64,000 nucleotides of DNA from Rubrobacter calidifluminis (GCF_028617075.1 NZ_JAQKGV010000002.1:1-64000), one strand, 5' to 3'. Positions 43,930 to 52,526 are shown, counted from the stretch's first letter. Notes: generated by a model from the sequence alone, not told the origin. Program-made: numbers and translations.

Positions 43930-45032
43930 TCCACAGCCTCCAGCAGAGCCCGCGCCACCGCCCGCCGCTGCGGGTTGATGCTCTCCCCCTCACGGGTGGG
44001 ATGCACCCGGTTGGTGAGCAGGATGACGAACGCGCGGCGCCTCGGGTCGATGACGAGCGAGGTCCCGGTGAAGCCGGTGTGCCCCGCCGTCTGCGGGGAG
44101 GCGAGGTCGTCCATGTACCACTCCCGGTCGAGCTCGAACCCGAGCCCCTGGGCGCAGCCGGGGAGGTGCGGTGTCTGGTCGGAGAGCATCTCCCGCACCG
44201 AGCTCTCCTTCAGGATGCCTCCGCCGCCGTCGAGCAGAGACTGCGCCAGCGCCGCAAGGTCCCGGGCCGTGGAGAAGAGCCCGGCGTGCCCCGCCACGCC
44301 CCCGAGGGCGTGGGCGTTCTCGTCGTGCGCGATGCCGCGCACCATCCCGCGGTCCGGTTTGTACTCGGTGGCGGCGATGCGTGGGCGCATGCTCTCCGGT
44401 GGGTTATAGAAGGTGTCGGTCATGCCGAGCTGCGCGGTGATGTTCGCCCTGACGTAGTTATCGAGCGGCATCCCCGAGACGCGCTCGACGAGCCAGCCCG
44501 CCAGGATCATGTTCGGGTCCCCGTAGAGGTGGCGGGTGCCGGGCTTTGCGAGAAGCGGCACCCCGTAGACCGCGGATACCCGCTCTTCGTGGGTGGAAAG
44601 CTCCTCCAGGTCGACCAGCGCGGGAAGCCCGGAGGTGTGGGTGAGGAGGTGGCGCGGCGTGATCCTCTCCTTCCCCCTCCCGGAGAGGCGCGGGAGGTAT
44701 CCTGCCACCGGCTCGTCGAGGTCGAGGTGGCCGCGCTCGGCGAGCTGCACCGCGGCCATGGCGGTGAAGAGCTTGGTGAGGGAGGCGAGGTCGAAGATGG
44801 TGTCCTCCTGCATCGGGACGCGCTCATCCTCGGGGAGCAGCCTCCGCCGGTCGCGGTAGAGGACGGCGTGTCCGAAAGCGCGATGGATGAATATCAGGCC
44901 GTCTTTTGCAGCGAGCACCACCGCGCCGGGGTAGCGCGAGATCTCCACACCGCGCCTCGCCGCCCGGCATATCCCGGCCGCCGCGTCCGGTGCGACCCCG
45001 ACCTCCTCCGGCGCCGCGTGGCGGAGCCTCAG
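43914..45032 (-). CDS. Serine hydrolase, beta-lactamase/PBP4*-like (possible CTG start)
   Basis: A class C beta-lactamase-fold protein. The nucleophile is in DLASLTKLF (Ser-x-x-Lys), the Tyr motif in YGDPNMILAG (Y-x-N type), and GHTGFTGTS replaces the HxG/KTG motif. GTG 44948 would give 344 residues but omit a family-typical N-terminus (L-R-H-A-A-P-E-E-V-G-V) that lies in the same open frame; reading it requires CTG 45032, which overlaps the gntR stop as CTGA. In Bacillus subtilis a related hydrolase (YbbE) sits in the MurNAc recovery operon with NagZ and MurQ, as here. It may act on wall peptides. No clear signal peptide. Confidence 0.82.
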   Translation of the reverse strand: MRLRHAAPEEVGVAPDAAAGICRAARRGVEISRYPGAVVLAAKDGLIFIHRAFGHAVLYRDRRRLLPEDERVPMQEDTIFDLASLTKLFTAMAAVQLAERGHLDLDEPVAGYLPRLSGRGKERITPRHLLTHTSGLPALVDLEELSTHEERVSAVYGVPLLAKPGTRHLYGDPNMILAGWLVERVSGMPLDNYVRANITAQLGMTDTFYNPPESMRPRIAATEYKPDRGMVRGIAHDENAHALGGVAGHAGLFSTARDLAALAQSLLDGGGGILKESSVREMLSDQTPHLPGCAQGLGFELDREWYMDDLASPQTAGHTGFTGTSLVIDPRRRAFVILLTNRVHPTREGESINPQRRAVARALLEAVDQGLP

Positions 45033-45781
45033 TGCGGCGGCCTCCAGACCCTGTCTCCCGGGGTGAGGGTGGCGGTGATCCTGTAGCGGTCCCCCCGGTA
45101 GGTGCTCCTGACGTACTCGAAGGGCCTCCCTCCCGCATCGTAGGTGACCCTCTCGATCAGGAGCGCCGCACTCCCCGGTTCGACCCCGAGGAGGGCCGCC
45201 TCCTCCTCGCTCACCGGCACCGCCTCGTAGCTCTGCTCGGCGCGTGAGATCTCAACCCCCGCCGCGCTCAGCTCCTCGTAGAGCGAGCGCCCGGCGAGGT
45301 CCCTCCCCAGAACCCCCTTCGCAACCTCGTAGAGGAGGTGGCTCGTCTCGAGCGCCATCGGTTCTCCGTCGGCGAGCCTGAGCCTCCTGAGCCTTATGAC
45401 CCGCTCCCCCTCCTCCACCCCGAGCCTCCGTGCTGCCAGGGGCCCTGCTCCCTCCACCTCCACCTCCAACACCTCGCTTGAGGGCTCCATTCCTCTCTCG
45501 CGCATGTCCTGGGTGAAGCTCGTCAGCCTCGCCGTCGGCTGCTGCACCTTGCGCGCCGCCACGAACGTCCCGCGCCCCTGCTCCCGGTAGAGTACCCCCT
45601 CGTTGACCAGCTCCATCACCGCCTGACGCACGGTCATACGGCTGATCCCGAACCTCTCGCACAGCTCCCGCTCAGAGGGGATCATCTCCCCCTCCTTCAG
45701 CTCTTCCTGCTCCACCATCTCCCTTATGATCTCCTTGAGCTGATGGTACTTCGGGATCGGACTGCTCTTGTCTATCCTCAC
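45029..45781 (-). CDS. GntR/HutC family regulator, DasR/NagR-like
   Basis: A 250-residue regulator with an N-terminal winged helix (PSERELCERFGISRMTVRQA with LVNEGVLYREQGRGTFVA) and a C-terminal UTRA effector domain ending FEYVRSTYRGDRYRI, where the R-S-x-Y-R-G-D-R-Y signature is that of proteins sensing GlcNAc-6-P or GlcN-6-P. It is placed between nagBA and the PTS genes and divergent from the GH3 gene, whose promoter has a TGGTCTA site. GTG 45781 is preferred for ribosome-site spacing; GTG 45787 is two codons longer. Confidence 0.88.
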   Translation of the reverse strand: MRIDKSSPIPKYHQLKEIIREMVEQEELKEGEMIPSERELCERFGISRMTVRQAVMELVNEGVLYREQGRGTFVAARKVQQPTARLTSFTQDMRERGMEPSSEVLEVEVEGAGPLAARRLGVEEGERVIRLRRLRLADGEPMALETSHLLYEVAKGVLGRDLAGRSLYEELSAAGVEISRAEQSYEAVPVSEEEAALLGVEPGSAALLIERVTYDAGGRPFEYVRSTYRGDRYRITATLTPGDRVWRPPH

Positions 45782-45834
45782 CTCCACCTCCTCTTGCGGT
45801 ACGGACCATTGTACATGCGAACCACCTCCCGGTA

Positions 45835-45880
45835 TTGCTCGTGTACAGCCCCTTATCTATAATGTGGTCTATACATCATA
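45835..45880 (+). promoter_or_regulatory. Promoter of the GH3-PTS-murQ operon with DasR-like site
   Basis: TTGCTC (45835-45840), a 17-base spacer and TATAAT (45858-45863) form a good sigma-70 promoter. The transcription start region contains GTGGTCTATACATCA (from 45864), similar to the DasR/NagR consensus TGGTCTAGACCA. A second related sequence, GGTACGGACCA, at 45798-45808 lies in front of the gntR gene. Confidence 0.55.
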
Positions 45881-47716
45881 ATGAGAGTGGGGGTAGTTGA
45901 AGTGAGAGGAGTGGGGAGAAGGCTGGTCTACATATTCGCGGCGGCGCTCGTGGTGGCCTGCGGGTGTCTCGCGGGGCCGCTGGTGGCGTCTGGGAAGGAC
46001 TGGTCTGCCGGGGGTGAGAGGGCTCATCTGCGTCAGGTGGTGTCGGGGATGAGCCTGAGGGAGAAGGTGGGACAGCTGTTCGTCACCTACGTCTACGGGT
46101 CGAGCTCTAGGACGGAGGACCCGCAGGCGGTGCGGCAGAACCGCAAGCTCTACGGGGTGGACAACGGGGCGCAGCTCGTCCGGAGGTATCATCTCGGTGG
46201 GATCATCTACTTCAACTGGACCGACAACGAGAACAACCCGCGTCAGATCGCCCGCCTCTCCAACGGGTTGCAGCGGGCGGCGGTGGGTAGCGGAGCCCGC
46301 GTGCCGCTGCTCATCGGGACCGACCAGGAACAGGGGCTGGTAAGGCGGGTCGGGCCTCCGGCGACCCAGTTCCCGGGCAACATGGCGCTCGGAGCGACGC
46401 GCAGCGTCCGGGATGCGAGGGTGGCTGCGGCCATAACCGGCGAGGAGCTCCGGGCTATGGGGATAAACCAGGACTACGCGCCGGTGGTGGACGTCAACAC
46501 CAACCCTTTGAACCAGGCCGACGGGGTGCGCTCCTTCGGAGATCGGCCGGCGCTGGTCTCGCGGATGACCCGGGCGCAGGTCGCAGGGTACCAGGAGAAC
46601 GGAAGGGTCGCGGCGACCGCCAAGCACTTCCCCGGGCTCGGGGACACCACGATCAATACCGACAACGGTGTGGCGGTCACCCACCAGAGCCGGCGTCGGA
46701 TCTTCCGGACCGATCTGCCGCCCTTCCGTGCCGCTGTCAGCTCGGGGATAGACTCGATCATGGCGGCGCACATCATCGCCCCCGCGCTGGATGCGTCCCG
46801 CCTGCCGGCGAGCCTGAGCCGCCCCATCGTCACCGGCATCCTGCGTGAGAAGCTGGGATACGACGGCGTCGTCGTGACCGATGCCCTTAGCGCCGGGGCG
46901 CTCGCCGGCTACGACCAGTCGCGCATTCCCATCATGGCCATAAAGGCCGGAGACGACCAGCTCCTCATGCCCACGAATCTCAAAGAGGCGATCGACTCGG
47001 TAGTGAGCGCCGTAAAGAGGGGGAAGATCAGCGAGCAGAGGATAGACCGCTCCGTCCTCCGTATCCTGCTTCTCAAGTACAAACTCGGTCTCTTCAAAGA
47101 CCCCTACGTGAACGTGAACCGGGTGAGCGAGAAGGTCGGGACGCCGCAGCATCTCAGAGAAGCTGCGAGGATAGCGAACCGGACGATTACGCTGGTCAAG
47201 AACGAAAATAACCTGCTGCCGCTCGCGAAGAACAGCGGCGAGCGCACGTTCGTCGTCGGGTGGAGCGACCCGGCGACCGGGAGCCTCTCGACCCTCTCGC
47301 ATCAGGTCCGCGAGCGCGGCCTCAAGACCACGACGCTCGCCACGGGTTACGAGCCCACCGACGCCCAGATACAGAAGGCGAGGGCAGAGGCGAGAAAGAG
47401 CGACATTGTAATTGTAGCTACGAACAATGCGGAGTTCTACCCGCAGCAGCAGGAGCTCGTGAAAGCTCTCCTCGGGACGGGGAGGCCCGTCGTGGTCGCC
47501 GCTTTGGGCAATCCCTACGACATAGCGTACTTCAGGCGGGCTCCGGTCTACGTCGCTGCCTACGGCTACCGGGCGGTCTCCGAGAGTGCGCTCGTGCGGG
47601 TGCTCTTCGGCGAGATCGACCCCTCCGGGAGGCTCCCGGTGACGATAGGGTCGGCGAGCAAGCCTCACAGGGTTCTCTACCCCTTTGGCTGGGGGCTGCA
47701 CTATACGGGGAGATAG
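45881..47716 (+). CDS. nagZ: Exported GH3 family beta-N-acetylhexosaminidase
   Basis: A 611-residue family 3 glycoside hydrolase that probably releases GlcNAc from peptidoglycan fragments. The N-terminal 35 residues form a signal sequence with a lipobox-like VVAC ending at Cys27, so it may be a surface lipoprotein. The catalytic domain has LIGTDQEQGLVRR, TAKHFPGLGDT (the NagZ-type Lys-His-Phe-Pro-Gly loop supplying the His of the acid/base pair) and VVTDALSAGAL with the nucleophile Asp. Unlike E. coli NagZ it also has the second, C-terminal GH3 domain, as in Bacillus NagZ. First gene of the PTS operon. Confidence 0.88.
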   Translation: MRVGVVEVRGVGRRLVYIFAAALVVACGCLAGPLVASGKDWSAGGERAHLRQVVSGMSLREKVGQLFVTYVYGSSSRTEDPQAVRQNRKLYGVDNGAQLVRRYHLGGIIYFNWTDNENNPRQIARLSNGLQRAAVGSGARVPLLIGTDQEQGLVRRVGPPATQFPGNMALGATRSVRDARVAAAITGEELRAMGINQDYAPVVDVNTNPLNQADGVRSFGDRPALVSRMTRAQVAGYQENGRVAATAKHFPGLGDTTINTDNGVAVTHQSRRRIFRTDLPPFRAAVSSGIDSIMAAHIIAPALDASRLPASLSRPIVTGILREKLGYDGVVVTDALSAGALAGYDQSRIPIMAIKAGDDQLLMPTNLKEAIDSVVSAVKRGKISEQRIDRSVLRILLLKYKLGLFKDPYVNVNRVSEKVGTPQHLREAARIANRTITLVKNENNLLPLAKNSGERTFVVGWSDPATGSLSTLSHQVRERGLKTTTLATGYEPTDAQIQKARAEARKSDIVIVATNNAEFYPQQQELVKALLGTGRPVVVAALGNPYDIAYFRRAPVYVAAYGYRAVSESALVRVLFGEIDPSGRLPVTIGSASKPHRVLYPFGWGLHYTGR

Positions 47717-47762
47717 GGAGATGGCGAAGGAACGCGTCCGGCGAGGCGGAGGTTAGGAGGAG

Positions 47763-49352
47763 ATGGACGGCACCATAGTAATGGCGATAATCCTTGCGGC
47801 CTTCGGGTTCTTCAGCATCTGGGAGAACCTGAACCTGCTCTTCTTCCAGTTCGGCAGGCCGCTCATGACCGGGACCGTGACCGGCATCCTGGTCGGGGAT
47901 CTCAAGACCGGGCTCGCGATAGGGGCGACGCTCGAGCTTGCGGCCCTGGGAGTCTACACCTACGGGGGAGCTTCGATCCCGGACTACGCCTCCGGGGCCA
48001 TCCTGGGCACATATTTTGCGAGCCAGGCCAGTTTGAGCCCGCAGGCGGCGATCGGACTCGCCGTTCCGATAGCGCTGCTTCTGACCCAGCTGGACATCCT
48101 GGCGCGGATGGCGAACCTCTTCTTCCAGCACCGGGCCGACGCCTACGTGAAGAGCGTGGATCTCAGGCGCGTCGGGCTTATGAACATGCTCGGCACCCTC
48201 TCCTGGGGGCTGAGCCGGGCTATCCCGATCTTCTTCGGTGTCTGGCTCGGGTCCGGGCCGGTGAAGGCCGCGGTGAACGAGAGCCCGCAGTGGCTGCTCG
48301 ACGGGCTGCAGACGGCGGGCGGGATCCTTCCGGCTTTGGGTATCGCGATGCTCCTCCGGCTGCTCCCACTGCGGCAGTACTGGCCTTTTCTCGTCGTAGG
48401 GTTCATCGTCGCCGCCTACCTCAAGGTCAACCTGGTCGGCGTCGCGCTGCTCGGGCTCGCGATGGCCGCGCTCGTCTACCGGTACGCCGGTGGTGAGGAG
48501 GCGGCGAACGTGGCGGCCGCTGCGGAGGAAGAGCCCGCGGCGGAGGGCAGGATCACGCGGCGAGATCTGCGGCGGGTCTTCCTGAGATACCTGCTGTGGT
48601 TCCAGTCCGGGTGGAACTACGAGCGGATGCAGGGGCTCGGCTACGCGCACGTCATCTCCCCGGTCATGGAGAAGCTCTACCCCGATGAGGGGGTGCGCCG
48701 ACAGGCGCTCACCACCCACCTGCAGTTCTTCAACACCAACCCGCTCATGGCCGCTCCCATACTCGGGGCGAACATCGCGGTGGAAGAGAAGAACGAGGAG
48801 CCCGGGTTCCCCGAGCGGAGCGTGACCGGGCTCAAGACCGGCATGATGGGACCTTTCGCCGGGATCGGCGACTCGTTCTTCTTCGCGATCTGCAACACGA
48901 TCGTCTTCAGCGTCGGGGCCAGCCTGGCGCTCAAAGGGAGCATCGTCGGGCCGGTGATCGTGTTCCTGTACACGATCATCTTCTTCACCGCCTTCCGGTG
49001 GTGGAGCTTCGTCGCGGCCTACCGACGGGGGGTGCGGCTCGTGGGGCAGCTCGCCGGGGGCATGCTCCGCCGCCTCACCGACGCCGCCTCCATCCTGGGG
49101 CTCGCAGTCGTCGGCGGTCTGATCCCGACGATAATCAACACCAAAGTCGCCTACGTCTTCCACTCCGGGAGGGTCAAGCTCAACCTGCAGGACCAGCTCG
49201 ACAACATCCTCCCGGCGCTGGTCCCGGTGCTCATCGTCGCGCTGGTCTACTTCGCGCTCTCGCGCAGGGTCAGGCCGACGTGGGCGATACTCGGGCTCTT
49301 GGTGCTGGGGGTGGTGCTCTCGGTCGCTGGCATCCTGAAGTATCCTGGCTGA
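47763..49352 (+). CDS. Mannose-family PTS permease, fused IIC-IID
   Basis: A 529-residue membrane protein. Residues 1 to about 240 are a IIC domain (WENLNLLFFQFGRPLMTGTV, GDLKTGLAIGATLELAALGV, ASIPDYASG); residues from about 262 are a IID domain (ITRRDLRRVFLRYLLWFQSG, LQFFNTNPLMAAPILGANIA, GLKTGMMGPFAGIGDSFF). An Ala/Glu-rich linker of about 25 residues joins them. IIC and IID are normally separate proteins. Together they form the channel that brings in a sugar phosphorylated by IIB. ATG 47763 follows AGGAGG. Given nagBA and murQ, the substrate is likely GlcNAc, MurNAc or the disaccharide. Confidence 0.92.
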   Translation: MDGTIVMAIILAAFGFFSIWENLNLLFFQFGRPLMTGTVTGILVGDLKTGLAIGATLELAALGVYTYGGASIPDYASGAILGTYFASQASLSPQAAIGLAVPIALLLTQLDILARMANLFFQHRADAYVKSVDLRRVGLMNMLGTLSWGLSRAIPIFFGVWLGSGPVKAAVNESPQWLLDGLQTAGGILPALGIAMLLRLLPLRQYWPFLVVGFIVAAYLKVNLVGVALLGLAMAALVYRYAGGEEAANVAAAAEEEPAAEGRITRRDLRRVFLRYLLWFQSGWNYERMQGLGYAHVISPVMEKLYPDEGVRRQALTTHLQFFNTNPLMAAPILGANIAVEEKNEEPGFPERSVTGLKTGMMGPFAGIGDSFFFAICNTIVFSVGASLALKGSIVGPVIVFLYTIIFFTAFRWWSFVAAYRRGVRLVGQLAGGMLRRLTDAASILGLAVVGGLIPTIINTKVAYVFHSGRVKLNLQDQLDNILPALVPVLIVALVYFALSRRVRPTWAILGLLVLGVVLSVAGILKYPG

Positions 49353-49382
49353 GATGGCAGCGAAAGGGAGGCAGGAAGAAGT

Positions 49383-49871
49383 ATGCCCATAAGACACGTG
49401 CGCATCGACGAGCGTCTGATCCACGGTCAGGTGACCGTGCGCTGGACGCGGGAGGTGGGGGCCGACCTCATCCTGGTCGCCAACGACGAGGTCGCCGCCG
49501 ACGAGATGCAGAAGATGCTCCTCCCCCTCTCCGCCCCGAGCGGGGTGAAGACCGAGATCGTGACCGTGGAGGAGGCGGCGGAGTCCCTGAAGAACGGTGA
49601 GGCCTCGCGCAGACGCACCTTCCTCATCGTCAAACGTCCCGCGGACGTGATCCGGCTTCTGGACTCCGGGGTGCAGATCGAAGAGATCAACGTCGGCAAC
49701 ATGAGCCACCGCGAGGGCTCGAAGCAGGTCAAGCGCTCGGTCTCGGTCACCCCGGAGGATGTGGAGGCGTTCCGCGAGCTGGACCGCCGGGGCGTGCGGA
49801 TGACGGCCCGCATGATGCCCGAGGAGGGCTTCAAGAGCTTCATGGAGTACCTGCCGGGGGTCGCCGGCTGA
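49383..49871 (+). CDS. Mannose-family PTS IIB subunit
   Basis: A 162-residue IIB protein that takes phosphate from IIA and gives it to the sugar. The phosphorylated His14 lies in RIDERLIHGQVTVRW, the family signature, and NVGNMSHREGSKQV is also typical. ATG 49383 follows GGAGGCAGG. The stop TGA shares its A with the ATG of the SIS gene. The order IIC-IID, IIB, SIS, IIA, murQ indicates one transcript. Confidence 0.93.
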   Translation: MPIRHVRIDERLIHGQVTVRWTREVGADLILVANDEVAADEMQKMLLPLSAPSGVKTEIVTVEEAAESLKNGEASRRRTFLIVKRPADVIRLLDSGVQIEEINVGNMSHREGSKQVKRSVSVTPEDVEAFRELDRRGVRMTARMMPEEGFKSFMEYLPGVAG

Positions 49872-50638
49872 TGCATCCCGGAACCGGCATCGAGGCCTAC
49901 CTCTCCCGCGTGCGCCGGGCGCACCAGGAGATCGAATGCGAAAGACCCAGCCTCGTGCAGGCGGCCCGGCTCCTCGCGGACTCCCTGGAGGGGGAGCCGG
50001 ACCGCGTGATCCACGTCTTCGGAACCGGCCACTCGCACCTTCTGGTCGAGGAGGCCTTCTGGCGCGCCGGGGGTCTCGTCCCGGTAAACCCCATCCTGGA
50101 CCCCAACCTGACGGCCTTCGGCGGAAGCCGCGCCTCCGCGCTGGAGCGTCTGGAGGGCTACGCGGAGGTCCTGCTCTCGGGTGAGGAGGTGCGCGAGGGG
50201 GAGGCGATGGTCATCTTCTCCAACTCCGGGATAAACGCCGTGCCGGTCGAGATGGCGCTCGGCGCCCGCGAGCGGGGGCTCGGCATCGTCGCGATCACCT
50301 CGCTCGCCCACAGCCGGAGCGTGGAGAGCCGCCACCCCTCCGGACGCAAGCTCTTCGAGCTCGCCGACGTGACGATAGACACCCACGTCCCGCCCGGCGA
50401 CGCTGCCGTGGAGCTCTCCGGTGTGCTCGGCGACGGCGCCGACGGCCTGCGGGCCGGACCGCTCTCCACCGTGGTCGGGGCGGCGCTGCTGAACGCGCTC
50501 GCGGTCGAGGTGGCCTGCCTCAGGGCCGCCTCGGGGGCCGAGCCCCCGGTCTTCGTCTCGCAGAACCTCCCCGGCGTCGAGGAGCGCAACGAGACGCTCC
50601 TCGACCGCTACCGCCCGCGAAGCCGCTTCTACCGCTGA
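49871..50638 (+). CDS. SIS domain sugar isomerase-like protein (UPF0309 type)
   Basis: A 255-residue sugar isomerase domain protein. It has the phosphosugar-binding loop HVFGTGHSHLLVEEAFWRAGG, a second Ser-rich loop MVIFSNSGINAVPVEMA and a late GDGADGLRAGPLSTVVGAA. This is the UPF0309 pattern, which often lies in PTS operons for amino sugars. Location between IIB and IIA suggests it acts on the imported phosphosugar, perhaps as an isomerase or a sensor. Joined to both neighbours by 1-base overlaps. Confidence 0.85.
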   Translation: MHPGTGIEAYLSRVRRAHQEIECERPSLVQAARLLADSLEGEPDRVIHVFGTGHSHLLVEEAFWRAGGLVPVNPILDPNLTAFGGSRASALERLEGYAEVLLSGEEVREGEAMVIFSNSGINAVPVEMALGARERGLGIVAITSLAHSRSVESRHPSGRKLFELADVTIDTHVPPGDAAVELSGVLGDGADGLRAGPLSTVVGAALLNALAVEVACLRAASGAEPPVFVSQNLPGVEERNETLLDRYRPRSRFYR

Positions 50639-51039
50639 TGGTCGGTCTGGTAGTTGTGGCCCACGGAGGTCTCTCCGCCTCGCTGCTCGAGAGCGCCGCC
50701 CTGATCGCGGGCGAGCCCGAGCGCGCCGCGGCGGTGGGCTTCGGTATGGAGGAGGGCCCGGACGCGCTGCGCGAGAAGGTGCTTGCCGAGGTGGAGCGGC
50801 TCGGCGGGGAGGTGCTCTTTCTCGTCGACCTCCCCGGCGGGACACCCTCGAACGTCTGCGCCCGCATCGCCCTCGAACGCAACCTCCGGGTCGTCTCCGG
50901 GGTGAACCTGCCGATGCTCGTCGAGTTGCTCCTCGTCGAGGAAGGAGAGACGCTCGACGGCGCGGCGAGGGTGGCGCTCGAAGCCGGCCGGGATGGGGTG
51001 CTCGACGTAACGGACATGATCCGGGACCAGGGAGGCTGA
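50638..51039 (+). CDS. Mannose-family PTS IIA subunit
   Basis: A 133-residue IIA protein. The phosphorylation site is His9 in VVVAHGGLSASLLESA, and LVDLPGGTPSNVCARIA is the conserved dimer/active-site loop. It receives phosphate from HPr, which is not encoded in this window. ATG 50638 shares its base with the SIS stop. A 77-base gap separates it from murQ. Confidence 0.92.
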   Translation: MVGLVVVAHGGLSASLLESAALIAGEPERAAAVGFGMEEGPDALREKVLAEVERLGGEVLFLVDLPGGTPSNVCARIALERNLRVVSGVNLPMLVELLLVEEGETLDGAARVALEAGRDGVLDVTDMIRDQGG

Positions 51040-51116
51040 GTGTCGTCCGGGGCCGGATGTGCAAAGAGGGGCGTCCTCCTTTTCGGCCGGAGCCGGAATC
51101 CCGGAAGGGGAATGAT

Positions 51117-52019
51117 TTGAGCGATCTCCCCGAGACCGAGCGCCGCAACCCGGAGAGCACCCACCTCGACGCCCTCGACACCTCTGCCGTGCTGCGCCTG
51201 ATGAACGAAGCCGACCGCACGGTGCCCGGGGCGGTCGCGCGGGCGCTGCCCCAGATAGCACGGGCCGTGGAGCTTTTGGTCGGAAGCTGGCGGCGGGGCG
51301 GGCGCTGGGTCTACGTCGGGGCCGGGACGAGCGGACGCCTCGCCGCGCTCGACGCCGCCGAGCTCCCCCCGACCTTCGGGGTGGACCCGGAGCGTGTGGT
51401 GGCGCTCCTCGCAGGCGGGGAGCAGGCCCTGCTGCACCCCATCGAGGGCGCCGAGGACGATGTGGAGGCCGCCGGGCGGGACCTCGATGAGATCGGGCTT
51501 TCCAGGCGCGACGTCGTGGTCGGGGTGGCCGCGAGCGGGAGCACCCCCTACACGGTGGCCGCGGTGCGCCGGGCCGCGGAGGCCGGCTGCGCCACGGTGG
51601 GTATAAGCTGCGTCCCCGGCTCGGAGCTCGGCAGAGCCGCGGATGTTGGTATAGAGGTCGTGACCGGACCCGAGATCCTCACCGGCTCCACCCGCCTCAA
51701 GGCGGGTACGGCGCAGAAGATGGTCCTCAACATGCTCTCCACGGCCTCCTTCGTCAGGCTCGGGAGGGTGTATGAGAACCTGATGGTCGACGTGCAGGCG
51801 ACCAACGAAAAGCTGCGCCGCCGGGCCCGCAGGATCGTCGGAGAGGCCGCGGGCGTCTCAGACGAAGAGGCCGGAAGGCTCCTGCGCGAGGCGGACGGAT
51901 CGGCCAAGCTTGCCGTCGTGATGGCGCTCTGCGATGTCGGCCGGGAGGAGGCGGCTGCTCTCCTGCGGGAGTCCTGCGGGATGGTGCGGCGCGCCGTCGA
52001 GAGACACCGCACCTCCTGA
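51117..52019 (+). CDS. murQ: N-acetylmuramic acid 6-phosphate etherase
   Basis: A 300-residue SIS-fold enzyme that cleaves the lactyl ether of MurNAc-6-phosphate to give GlcNAc-6-phosphate and D-lactate. Family motifs are TERRNPESTHLDAL near the start, YVGAGTSGRLAALDAAELPPTFG with the catalytic Glu, the EDD acidic pair, GVAASGSTPYTVAA and TRLKAGTAQKMVLNMLSTA. TTG 51117 is preferred, with GGAAGGGG 6 bases before it, over the longer frame from 51057. Its product feeds NagA and NagB at 42-44 kb, and the D-lactate could feed central metabolism. Confidence 0.93.
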   Translation: MSDLPETERRNPESTHLDALDTSAVLRLMNEADRTVPGAVARALPQIARAVELLVGSWRRGGRWVYVGAGTSGRLAALDAAELPPTFGVDPERVVALLAGGEQALLHPIEGAEDDVEAAGRDLDEIGLSRRDVVVGVAASGSTPYTVAAVRRAAEAGCATVGISCVPGSELGRAADVGIEVVTGPEILTGSTRLKAGTAQKMVLNMLSTASFVRLGRVYENLMVDVQATNEKLRRRARRIVGEAAGVSDEEAGRLLREADGSAKLAVVMALCDVGREEAAALLRESCGMVRRAVERHRTS

Positions 52020-52020
52020 C

Positions 52021-52443
52021 TCACCCCTCGGAAGCGAGAAGCTCCCGCTCGATGCGCTCCCGGATCCTGTCCCGCACCTCCCGAAAGACCGCAAGCCTCT
52101 CCTCCTCACCACCCCGCGCCGCGGAAGGGTCCGGGAAGGACCAGTGCAGCAGCTTCCCGGCCCCCGGAAAGACCGGACACGCCTCGTTCGCCTGATCGCA
52201 GACGGTTATCACGTAGTCGAAGGGCTCTCCGAGATAGCGCTCCAGCGTCTTCGACTCCTGGCGCGAGATGTCCACCCCGACCTCCCGCATCACCTCCACC
52301 GCCTCCGGCCTCACCTCCGTGGCCTCCGTCCCCGCGCTCATGGCCTCGAACCTCTCCCCCGCCAGATGCCGTAGAAACCCCTCGGCCATCTGGCTGCGCG
52401 CCGAGTTGTGGGTGCACACGAACAGAGCTCGCTTCTTCTTCAT
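52021..52443 (-). CDS. arsC: Arsenate reductase, thioredoxin-coupled type
   Basis: A 140-residue low-molecular-weight phosphatase-fold ArsC that reduces arsenate to arsenite. It has the P-loop FVCTHNSARSQ (Cys10, Arg16) and the two redox cysteines in TVCDQANEACPVFPG, plus the catalytic Asp in HWSFPDPS. ATG 52443 follows AAGGAGG; the longer frame from 52542 is not needed. Divergent from arsR, with 84 bases between starts, so both are probably controlled by ArsR. Confidence 0.9.
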   Translation of the reverse strand: MKKKRALFVCTHNSARSQMAEGFLRHLAGERFEAMSAGTEATEVRPEAVEVMREVGVDISRQESKTLERYLGEPFDYVITVCDQANEACPVFPGAGKLLHWSFPDPSAARGGEEERLAVFREVRDRIRERIERELLASEG

Positions 52444-52482
52444 CGCTACCTCCTTGACACTCCCGGATGACGAGACTATAAA

Positions 52483-52509
52483 TTTCAAAGAAAATTGAAT
52501 CAACTGAAA
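52483..52509. promoter_or_regulatory. ArsR-type operator between arsC and arsR
   Basis: TTTCA (52483-52487) and TGAAA (52505-52509) frame TTGAATCAA (52495-52503), an odd-centred palindrome typical of ArsR/SmtB sites. It lies in the shared promoter of arsC and arsR. Confidence 0.55.
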
Positions 52510-52526
52510 ACGAAGTATATGGAAGG

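Noticed and set aside
47532-49709. 725-codon minus-strand frame across the PTS permease
   Set aside because: No domain is recognisable and it is the complement of the clear IIC-IID and IIB genes.
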